Source: Omnitrophica WOR_2 bacterium RIFCSPHIGHO2_02_FULL_52_10
GTDB lineage: Bacteria > Omnitrophota > Gorgyraeia > Zapsychrales > Zapsychraceae
Length of the DNA stretch: 11,948 nt
Reading direction: 5' to 3'
NCBI GenBank assembly: GCA_001805655.1
Contig: MHGR01000125.1
Span: forward strand, 1 to 11,948
Shown here: positions 1 to 6,705 of the stretch, piece after piece
Layout of the letters: each line of letters starts with the position of its first letter
Position numbering within the stretch: position 1 is the stretch's first letter
Made by a program: the position numbers and the translations under genes
The notes under the pieces: generated by a model
Told to the model about the DNA's origin: nothing
The model's input: only the letters and a program-made list of their open reading frames with translations
Database searches by the model: none

Positions 1-859
1 CCACAGCGCCTTGGCGGATAATAAAATCGTCATTGTCGCCGGTTATCAGGGGGTCACCGAGGAAGACGAAATCACCACCCTGGGCCGGGGAGGCTCCGAC
101 CTGACCGCGGTGGCTCTGGCGATCACCTTGAAAGCCAAGGTGTGCGAGATTTACACGGACGTAAAAGGAATTTACACGACCGATCCCCGCATCCTGAAAC
201 AGGCCAGAAAAATAAAAACGATAAACTTCGAAGAGATGCTGGAAATGGCATCCCTGGGCGCGCAGGTCTTGCAGGCCCGCTCCATCGAAGTGGCGAAAAG
301 ATTCAACATTCCCATTCACGTACGCTCGAGCTTTTCCAAGGAGGAAGGAACCATGATCGTCAAAAAATCAAATAAACTGGAAGACGTTGCTGTCCAGGCA
401 GTGACCTGCAGCAAGGCGGAAGCCAAGATCACCGTGTGCGCCGTGCCGGACCAGCCGGGCATCGCCGCCAAAATATTCACGGAAGTGTCCAAGACCGGCG
501 CCAACGTGGACATCATCGTTCAAAATATCAGTCATACGCGCCACACGGACATTTCCTTCACGGTCTCCAAAAGCCACTTGACAAAAGCCTTTAACGCGGC
601 AAAAATGATCGCGCAGAAAATCCATGCCGGCGAGGTCCTCTGCGACGACAACATTGCCAGGATCTCCATCGTGGGGTCAGGCATGCGGTCGCATCACGGC
701 ATAGCGGCATCCATGTTCCAGGCACTGGCCAGGAACAAGATCAATATCGAAATGATCTCCACATCGGAGATTAGCATCTCCTGCATTATCAGCCACAGCC
801 AGGTCAACAAAGCGGTGAAAGCGCTGCACAGGGAATTTGGCCTGGAATCCGAGAAATAA
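1..859 (+). CDS. lysC: Aspartate kinase, 3' part (5' end outside window)
   Basis: Phosphorylates L-aspartate to 4-phospho-L-aspartate, the first step towards lysine, threonine and methionine. The frame is open from base 2, so the gene enters from the left; the TTG at 11 is an internal codon, not a start. About 285 residues are visible and roughly 120-130 N-terminal residues should be missing for a usual aspartokinase of about 405-410 residues. Numbering from the codon at 11: the kinase-fold motif TTLGRGGSD lies at 22-30, followed by [13 protein letters not shown] (48-60) and [18 protein letters not shown] (74-91). Two ACT regulatory domains follow, at about 135-200 (starting [15 protein letters not shown]) and 210-280 (starting [10 protein letters not shown]). 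No homoserine dehydrogenase follows, so it is monofunctional and probably feedback-inhibited by lysine and/or threonine. It ends one base before cimA. Family assignment is secure; which amino acid inhibits it cannot be read here. Confidence 0.96.
   Translation, partial: HSALADNKIVIVAGYQGVTEEDEITTLGRGGSDLTAVALAITLKAKVCEIYTDVKGIYTTDPRILKQARKIKTINFEEMLEMASLGAQVLQARSIEVAKRFNIPIHVRSSFSKEEGTMIVKKSNKLEDVAVQAVTCSKAEAKITVCAVPDQPGIAAKIFTEVSKTGANVDIIVQNISHTRHTDISFTVSKSHLTKAFNAAKMIAQKIHAGEVLCDDNIARISIVGSGMRSHHGIAASMFQALARNKINIEMISTSEISISCIISHSQVNKAVKALHREFGLESEK
338..355 (+). promoter_or_regulatory. Internal ribosome binding site and in-frame ATG for a lysC beta subunit
   Basis: Inside lysC, AAGGAGG (338-344) lies eight bases before an in-frame ATG (353-355), the strongest Shine-Dalgarno match I find at any start in the window. 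Translation from this ATG gives a 168-residue protein (353-859) consisting almost exactly of the two ACT domains, with a short lead of about 20 residues. Bacillus and Corynebacterium aspartokinases are known to be alpha2beta2, with beta made from just such an internal start at the same place, shortly after the VRSSFS..GT motif. That the site works here is inferred from position and strength. Confidence 0.75.
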
Positions 860-860
860 C

Positions 861-2435
861 ATGCAAAACAGCATTACCATTTACGATACCACATTGCGCG
901 ACGGCGCGCAGACCGAGGGCATTGCCTTTACCCTCAACGACAAGCTCAAAATCACCCAAAAGCTGGATGAGCTGGGGGTGCATTACATCGAAGGGGGCTG
1001 GCCGGGCTCCAACCCGAAGGATAAGGCCTATTTCAAGGAAGTGCAGGGCAAGAAATTCAAGCACGCGCGGATTGCCGCATTCGGCTCGACCCGGCGCGCC
1101 AAAATCAAAGCCGCCGAAGACGCCAACCTGCGCGAGCTGGTGAAATCCAAAACAGACACCATCACCATCTTCGGCAAGTCCTGGGACCTCCACGTCAAGG
1201 ATGTCCTCAAAACCACCTTGGAAGAAAACTTGTACATGATTGCCGAGTCCGTCAGCTTCTTGAAGTCACGGAAGAAGCAGGTGTTTTATGACGCCGAGCA
1301 TTTCTTTGACGGCTATAAGCGCAATCCGGAATACGCCCTGCGGACCATTTCCGCCGCGCGGGACGCCAAGGCCGACTGCCTTATCCTCTGCGACACCAAC
1401 GGCGGCACGCTCCCCCGGGAAGTCAAGGAAATCGTCCTGGAAATGAAATCCAGGATAAATGTCCCGCTGGGAATCCATACGCATAATGACCTGGGTATGG
1501 GGGTAGCCAACAGCATCGCGGCCATCGAGGCCGGCTGCGTCCAGGTCCAGGGCACGTTCAACGGGCTGGGAGAGAGGTGCGGCAACGCGGACCTGTGCAC
1601 CATCATCGGTATTTTGCACACGAAAATGAACCGCGCTTCCATTCCCGAGCAGAACGTGAAAAAATTGAAAGAGACGTCGTATTTCATCAGCGAGATCAGC
1701 AATTACAAACTGGCGGACAATGCCGCCTTTGTCGGACATTCGGCCTTCGCCCATAAAGGGGGCGTGCACATTGACGCCATGCTCAAGAACCCCCTGGCCT
1801 ATGAGCACGTTGACCCGTCGATCGTGGGGAACCACCGGCGGTTTGTCACCTCCGAACTGGCGGGAAAAATGCCTATCATCCTGAAGGCCCAGCAAATGGA
1901 CGTCCAGCTGGACAAAAAGTCCCCGCAGGCCAAGAAAATGCTGAAGGCGCTCCAGGACAAAGAGCACAGCGGCTACCAGTTCGAGGCGGCGGACGCCTCG
2001 TTTGAACTGTTCGTAAAGCGCTCATTGAAGAAATATAAACCGTTCTTCAAATTGGAAGGGTTTAAGACCGCGTCGGAAAAGAGGTTCGACGGGCGCGTTT
2101 TCGCCGAAGCCTCCATCAGGGTCAATGTCAACGGCGAAAGCAAGTACAGCGCTTCGGACGGCGACGGTCCGGTGGAGGCCCTGGACAAAGCCCTGCGCCA
2201 GGCCCTGAAAAAATTCTATCCGCGGCTGGAAGAGATGCACCTGACGGACTATAAAGTCCGGGTCCTGGACACAAAGGCCGGGACAGCGGCCAAGGTGCGG
2301 GTCCTCATCGAATCCCAGGACAATTCCGATTCCTGGACCACGGTCGGCGTGCATGAAAATATCATTGAAGCGAGCTGGGAAGCATTGACCGACAGCATCG
2401 AGTACAAACTTTTAAAAGACCAAGAATCAAACTAA
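861..2435 (+). CDS. cimA: (R)-citramalate synthase
   Basis: Condenses acetyl-CoA with pyruvate to (R)-citramalate, the entry to the threonine-independent route to 2-oxobutyrate and isoleucine. The 524-residue length fits the CimA branch of the LeuA/homocitrate synthase family. DRE-TIM barrel motifs are present: TLRDGAQ (11-17), the CimA-like segment YIEGGWPGSNPKD (42-54), FGKSWDLHV (104-112), DAEHFFDGYK (144-153), the metal-binding HTHND (206-210), NGLGERCGNADL (234-245) and HKGGVH (298-303). A C-terminal LeuA-type allosteric domain spans about 395-515 and probably binds isoleucine. The ATG at 861 is chosen over an upstream in-frame TTG at 837 because the protein then begins directly with the family's N-terminus (MQNSITIYDTTLRDG) and follows the lysC stop after one base. 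Only a weak GAG precedes it, so coupling to lysC is likely. True LeuA or homocitrate synthase is less likely given the GGWPGSNPKD segment. Confidence 0.93.
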   Translation: MQNSITIYDTTLRDGAQTEGIAFTLNDKLKITQKLDELGVHYIEGGWPGSNPKDKAYFKEVQGKKFKHARIAAFGSTRRAKIKAAEDANLRELVKSKTDTITIFGKSWDLHVKDVLKTTLEENLYMIAESVSFLKSRKKQVFYDAEHFFDGYKRNPEYALRTISAARDAKADCLILCDTNGGTLPREVKEIVLEMKSRINVPLGIHTHNDLGMGVANSIAAIEAGCVQVQGTFNGLGERCGNADLCTIIGILHTKMNRASIPEQNVKKLKETSYFISEISNYKLADNAAFVGHSAFAHKGGVHIDAMLKNPLAYEHVDPSIVGNHRRFVTSELAGKMPIILKAQQMDVQLDKKSPQAKKMLKALQDKEHSGYQFEAADASFELFVKRSLKKYKPFFKLEGFKTASEKRFDGRVFAEASIRVNVNGESKYSASDGDGPVEALDKALRQALKKFYPRLEEMHLTDYKVRVLDTKAGTAAKVRVLIESQDNSDSWTTVGVHENIIEASWEALTDSIEYKLLKDQESN

Positions 2436-2516
2436 CCTTGCCCGCGCGGCGCGTACAGCAGGCATTTGAAACCACGCTCTACGCAGCGGCATACGCGCGC
2501 TTCTTAAACCGAGCTT
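2436..2516 (+). other. Leader/spacer between cimA and valS with small inverted repeats
   Basis: This 81-base non-coding spacer is the longest gap in the left three quarters of the window. It contains a perfect 7-bp inverted repeat, GCGCGTA (2449-2455) with TACGCGC (2492-2498). Nested inside is a 4-bp stem, CGCT (2475-2478) with AGCG (2485-2488), around a 6-base loop. No T-run follows, so it is not a classic intrinsic terminator. I see no T-box consensus, no convincing -10/-35 pair and no conserved riboswitch core. It may be an unstructured spacer or a weakly structured valS leader. Confidence 0.3.
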
Positions 2517-5168
2517 ATGCCCGAACTTTCCAACAGATTTGACTTCAAGACAGTTGACGACAAGTGGTCTACGTATTGGGAGAGAGAAAATCTCTTCCAT
2601 GCCCGGCCCGATCCGAAGAAAAAGCCCTACACGATCGTCATTCCTCCGCCGAATGTTACCGGCATCCTGCACATGGGCCACGCCCTGAACAACACCTTAC
2701 AGGATATTATCATTCGCTATAAGCGCATGAACGGATACGAAACATTGTGGATGCCGGGGACCGATCATGCCGGCATCGCCACGCAGAACGTCGTTGAAAA
2801 ACAGCTGGCCCTGGAAGGAAAAAACCGCCATGAGCTCGGCCGGGAGGCCTTTGTCGCGCGGTTATGGGACTGGAAAAAACAATACGGCGACACGATCATC
2901 CATCAATTGAAGAAACTGGGCGCCTCCTGCGACTGGCAGCGCGCGCGTTTCACCATGGACGAACCTTACAGCGCGGCCGTCAAGCAGGTCTTTGTGCGGC
3001 TGTACAGAAAAGGCCTCGTGTACCGCGGCGAATACATCATTAACTGGTGCCCGCGCTGCCACACCGCGCTCTCCGATGAGGAAGCCGAGCACCGCGACAT
3101 CCAAGGCAGCCTTTACCATATCCGTTATCCGTTCAAGGACGACCCGGACCGCTACGTGACCGTCGCCACAACGCGCCCGGAAACCATGCTCGGGGATACC
3201 GCCGTGGCCGTGAACCCCAAGGACAAGCGCTATAAAAATTTGATCGGCAAGACCCTGCTCCTGCCCCTGATGAACCGCGAAATCCGGATCATCAGCGACG
3301 AGTTCGTGGACCCCAAATTCGGGACCGGCGCGGTCAAGGTCACCCCCGCGCATGACCCCAATGACTTTGAGATGGGGAAGCGCCATAACCTTGAATTCGT
3401 CAACATCATGCATCCCGACGCCCGGCTGAATGAGCAGGCGGGAGATTACGAAGGCATGGACCGGCTCGAGGCGAGGGAGGCCATCGTCGAAACTTTAAAA
3501 GAGGCGAAACTGCTGGAAAAAACGGAGCCCCACGTCCACGCGGTCGGCCATTGTTACCGCTGCCATACCATCGTGGAGCCGTACCTTTCCAAGCAATGGT
3601 TCGTCAAAATGAAACCGCTGGCCGAGCCGGCGCTTAGGGCCGTCAAAAGCGGGAAGATCCGGTTTTACCCCAAGCGTTGGACTAAAGTTTACATGAACTG
3701 GATGGAAAACATCCGCGACTGGTGTATTTCCCGCCAGATTTGGTGGGGGCACCGCATCCCGGTCTGGTACTGCATCGGTGATGGCCATTGCACCATGCAT
3801 TGCAAAGAACCGATTGTTTCCGAAACCGTTCCGGAAAAATGCCCCCATTGCGGCTCCGCGAATCTTCGGCAGGATGAAGATGTCCTGGACACATGGTTTT
3901 CCTCCTGGCTGTGGCCCTTCGCCACCCTGGGCTGGCCGCAAAAAAGTGAGGACCTCGCTTATTTCTATCCGACTTCGTCGCTGTTCACGGCGCCGGAAAT
4001 CATTTTTTTCTGGGTGGCCCGCATGATCATGGCCGGGTACGAATTCATGGGCGACCTGCCGTTCTCGGATGTCTACATTCACGGGACCGTGCGCGACACC
4101 AAGGGGAGGAAGATGTCCAAATCACTGGGCAACGCCATCGACCCGCTGGAAATCATCGAGGAATATGGAGCCGACGCCCTGCGCTTCAGCCTGATCATCA
4201 ATTCCGGCCAGGACATATTTATTTCCAAGGAAAAATTCGAGGTCGGCCGGAACTTCGCCAATAAAATGTGGAACGCTTCAAGGCTGATCTTGATGAACAC
4301 CGCCGCGGTCGACCCGTCCTTTGACCTGGCTGCGGCGGCAAAGACAAAAGACCTTGACCTTCCCTCGCTGTGGATCCTTTCCCGGTTTCACGCCACCCTA
4401 GGCAAGGTGGGCGCGGCCATAGAAAAGTATCAGTATTCCGAGGCGGAATCCCTGATCTATGATTTTTTTTGGGCGAATTTCTGCGACTGGTACCTGGAGA
4501 TCATCAAGGACCGCTGGTCCGATCCCGTCACGCAAAACATCGCGTTTACGCTCCTGGAGCAGTCCCTGAAAATGATCCATCCGTTCATGCCGTTTGTCAC
4601 CGAGGAGATCTGGAGCCAATGCCACGCTGGCGCGGGGTCGATCAGCCGCAAGCCCTGGCCCGCCGGCCATAAACAGCTTGTCAACAAGAAGGCGGAGGAG
4701 CGCATGCAGACTTTGATCAGCCTTATTTCATCCATACGCAACCTGCGCTCGCACTGGAACGTCAAGCCGAATGAAAAGATACAATGCCACTTGTCTTCCA
4801 AATCCAAGGACCAGCTGTCGCTGTTACAAGACAATGAAACCCTGCTCAAGAACCTCATGCGCGCTGACCTCTTGACGATTGACGGCCGGGCCGCGGAAAC
4901 CAAGAATTCAGCCGCGACCATTGTCGAAGACATCAAGGCCGTGGTCCCCCTCAGCGGCCTGATTGATGTCGGCCGGGAGCGGGACCGCATGCTCGGACAA
5001 ATCGAAGAGCAAAAGAGGGCAACTAAGGGCCTGGACAGCCGGCTGAAGAACAGAGAATTCATCAAAAAAGCGCCGAAGGACATCATCGAAAAGGAAAAGG
5101 AACGTTTAAAATCAATCCATGAAAAAATCCGGGAGCTGGAGCAGATTGTTTCCAGCCTAGAACAGTGA
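2517..5168 (+). CDS. valS: Valyl-tRNA synthetase (class I)
   Basis: Charges tRNA-Val with valine in the cytoplasm. The 883 residues are a normal bacterial ValS length. Class I signatures are clear: PPPNVTGILHMGH (43-55, the HIGH motif) and KMSKS (532-536). The CP1 editing domain is seen in TTRPETMLGDTA (218-229) and FGTGAVKVTPAHDPNDFE (268-285). Other ValS landmarks are NWCPRC (176-181), GHCYRCH (344-350), NWMENIRDWCISRQIWWGHRIPVWYC (starting at 394), QDEDVLDTWFSSWLWPF (452-468), the anticodon-binding region (about 615-760) and a charged C-terminal coiled coil (about 815-883) that contacts the tRNA. A cysteine-rich stretch (C419, C425, C429, C442, C445) probably binds zinc. The ATG at 2517 is fixed by an in-frame TAA at 2505-2507; only GAG lies nearby as a weak ribosome site. 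Its stop overlaps the nadC start. Confidence 0.98.
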   Translation: MPELSNRFDFKTVDDKWSTYWERENLFHARPDPKKKPYTIVIPPPNVTGILHMGHALNNTLQDIIIRYKRMNGYETLWMPGTDHAGIATQNVVEKQLALEGKNRHELGREAFVARLWDWKKQYGDTIIHQLKKLGASCDWQRARFTMDEPYSAAVKQVFVRLYRKGLVYRGEYIINWCPRCHTALSDEEAEHRDIQGSLYHIRYPFKDDPDRYVTVATTRPETMLGDTAVAVNPKDKRYKNLIGKTLLLPLMNREIRIISDEFVDPKFGTGAVKVTPAHDPNDFEMGKRHNLEFVNIMHPDARLNEQAGDYEGMDRLEAREAIVETLKEAKLLEKTEPHVHAVGHCYRCHTIVEPYLSKQWFVKMKPLAEPALRAVKSGKIRFYPKRWTKVYMNWMENIRDWCISRQIWWGHRIPVWYCIGDGHCTMHCKEPIVSETVPEKCPHCGSANLRQDEDVLDTWFSSWLWPFATLGWPQKSEDLAYFYPTSSLFTAPEIIFFWVARMIMAGYEFMGDLPFSDVYIHGTVRDTKGRKMSKSLGNAIDPLEIIEEYGADALRFSLIINSGQDIFISKEKFEVGRNFANKMWNASRLILMNTAAVDPSFDLAAAAKTKDLDLPSLWILSRFHATLGKVGAAIEKYQYSEAESLIYDFFWANFCDWYLEIIKDRWSDPVTQNIAFTLLEQSLKMIHPFMPFVTEEIWSQCHAGAGSISRKPWPAGHKQLVNKKAEERMQTLISLISSIRNLRSHWNVKPNEKIQCHLSSKSKDQLSLLQDNETLLKNLMRADLLTIDGRAAETKNSAATIVEDIKAVVPLSGLIDVGRERDRMLGQIEEQKRATKGLDSRLKNREFIKKAPKDIIEKEKERLKSIHEKIRELEQIVSSLEQ

Positions 5169-6019
5169 ACGCCGCGGCGCTCAACCGGCTGATTTCAACC
5201 GCCCTGCGCGAAGACGCGGCCGGCCATGATATCACCACGCGGTTCCTGATCCCCGCCCGCCACACTTGCCGGGGGCGCATCATCGCAAAGGAGGAGGCCG
5301 TGCTCTGCGGGCTGGATATCGTCCGGAAAGTTTTTCAACGGCTCGACAGAACAATCCGTTTCCGGACGGCGTACAAGGACGGTGCCAGGGTCAGGCGGAA
5401 CACCACGGTTGCGGTCATCCAAGGCAAAACGCGCGCCCTGCTGACAGGGGAGAGAACGGCATTGAATTTCCTGGGTTATCTCTCCGGCATTGCCACAGGC
5501 GCTCGTCAATATGTTCAGAAAGTCCGCGGAACAAAAGCCGTCATCCTGGATACGCGCAAAACAACCCCCGGCTTGAGGGCGTTTGAAAAATATGCCGTGC
5601 GCTGCGGCGGCGGGGTCAACCACCGCTCCCGCTTAGACCAGCTGGTTTTAATGAAGGATAACCACCGCGCGGCCTGCGGCCGGCCGTGGGATACGGCCGA
5701 GGCCGTCGAACGCTTGCGGGAAAGAACAAAACAGAAGATCGAAATCGAAGTGGACAACCTGACCCAATTCAAGCAGGCATTATCCGCTTTCCCCGATATG
5801 ATTCTGCTCGACAACATGACCAACGGCCGGATGAAGCGCGCGGTCAGGCTGGTCAAAGGCCTTCCCCGCAAAAAACGCCCGCTGCTTGAGGCGTCCGGCG
5901 GGGTCACGCTTTCCAACATCGCCGGCATCGCCCGGACAGGAGTCGACCGGATCTCCGTCGGAGCGCTAACGCATACGCATAAAGCCGTGAATATGAGCAT
6001 GGAGCTACGTCTCAAATGA
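5165..6019 (+). CDS. nadC: Nicotinate-nucleotide pyrophosphorylase (quinolinate phosphoribosyltransferase)
   Basis: Converts quinolinate and PRPP to nicotinate mononucleotide, CO2 and pyrophosphate in de novo NAD synthesis. The 284 residues match the family. Motifs in order: LREDAAGHDITT (14-25), LLTGERTALNFLGYLSGIAT (92-111), the PRPP/quinolinate-binding DTRKTTPGLR (129-138), RCGGGVNHR (147-155 region), LMKDNH (162-167), EVDN (195-198), LLDNM (214-218), EASGG (242-246) and GVDRISVGALTH (259-270). The start is GTG at 5165, overlapping the valS TGA in the tetranucleotide GTGA. No Shine-Dalgarno is visible, so reinitiation after valS is the likely mode. Its own stop overlaps the next gene by ATGA. 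No nadA or nadB is visible in the window, so the quinolinate source must be encoded elsewhere. Confidence 0.96.
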   Translation: MNAAALNRLISTALREDAAGHDITTRFLIPARHTCRGRIIAKEEAVLCGLDIVRKVFQRLDRTIRFRTAYKDGARVRRNTTVAVIQGKTRALLTGERTALNFLGYLSGIATGARQYVQKVRGTKAVILDTRKTTPGLRAFEKYAVRCGGGVNHRSRLDQLVLMKDNHRAACGRPWDTAEAVERLRERTKQKIEIEVDNLTQFKQALSAFPDMILLDNMTNGRMKRAVRLVKGLPRKKRPLLEASGGVTLSNIAGIARTGVDRISVGALTHTHKAVNMSMELRLK

Positions 6020-6702
6020 CCCGCGTCAAGCAACACATTTTAGCCGCATCCCTAGCAATGGGCCTCATAAGCGCGCCGTTAGCATGGGCGCAAAACGGAA
6101 ATGGGGACTTGCCGTCGGCCAACACCATCTTCGATGATAAAATGCTTGTCGATGGATATGCCAAGAAATACCAGAATCTTCCGAAGGAAACCCTGCTGGC
6201 CATGATCCGGGACGACACGCTCACGACGTACCGCAGCGCCGGCGCCTTACGGGTGTTCAAGGAAAAGTACAGCCGGGAAGTGGTTTCCAATGAAAAGAAA
6301 ATCATTGAAAAAATCCTTCTGCGCCGCCTGCACAGGACTGATTCACCGTTCGTGGAAGTGGAAATCATGCACGCTTTGTGCCTGATGGACCGCTACCGGT
6401 ATTTCAGAACGATGGCGCCCGCTCTTGTGCTGAAATTGGACCATTATAATACCGCCGTCAATGATATCGCCTTTGAGCACGTCAACCAGCTGATCACCGC
6501 GGAGAACAACCGTTCGCGCGAAGCGCGGGTCATCTTCAACACCCTGCGCAAGACGCTGTTCCTTTCGCGCAAGCGCCTGATGGACGTCAAGGAACCCGAT
6601 GCCCGTTTGTCCAAAAAATTGAAGTTGCTGCGCTGGTCGATCAAGGTCCTCGGCAATCAGGAGCTCAAGAAACTCCCGAAAGAAGTGATCAACCTTTTAT
6701 AG
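6016..6702 (+). CDS. Exported alpha-helical protein of unknown function
   Basis: I do not recognise this 228-residue protein. It starts with a textbook Sec signal peptide: basic MTRVK, a hydrophobic core (about 8-20) and an AWA motif (23-25), with predicted cleavage before Q26. No lipobox cysteine is present, so the product is probably periplasmic or secreted. The mature part (about 203 residues) is predicted from composition to be almost wholly helical, charged and basic, with one Cys and no obvious catalytic motif. Repeating helix pairs such as TLLAMIRDDTLTTYRSAGALRVF (starting near 59) and VEVEIMHALCLMDRYRYF (starting near 117) suggest HEAT-like helical repeats, an inference only. The ATG overlaps the nadC stop (ATGA), with GGAG eleven bases upstream. 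It sits three bases before a CPBP membrane protease gene, with which it may act. It has no close link to NAD or tRNA metabolism that I can see. Confidence 0.85.
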   Translation: MTRVKQHILAASLAMGLISAPLAWAQNGNGDLPSANTIFDDKMLVDGYAKKYQNLPKETLLAMIRDDTLTTYRSAGALRVFKEKYSREVVSNEKKIIEKILLRRLHRTDSPFVEVEIMHALCLMDRYRYFRTMAPALVLKLDHYNTAVNDIAFEHVNQLITAENNRSREARVIFNTLRKTLFLSRKRLMDVKEPDARLSKKLKLLRWSIKVLGNQELKKLPKEVINLL

Positions 6703-6705
6703 GTC

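Noticed and set aside
11..13. TTG as the start of the aspartate kinase gene
   Set aside because: The frame is open to the left edge and the residues that follow are mid-protein kinase sequence, so the gene is simply cut by the window.
837..860. TTG upstream start for cimA, overlapping lysC
   Set aside because: It would add eight residues not typical of the family; the ATG at 861 begins directly at the conserved N-terminus.
1266..1967. Long antisense reading frame of 233 codons opposite cimA
   Set aside because: It is fully inside a clear enzyme gene, its product has no recognisable motif and it has no ribosome site; this is a codon-bias shadow. The same applies to antisense frames at 4457-5086, 8857-9534 and 10707-11396.
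2436..2516. T-box leader for valS
   Set aside because: No T-box AGGGTGG-like sequence, no specifier loop context and no terminator with a T-run; the spacer is also too short.
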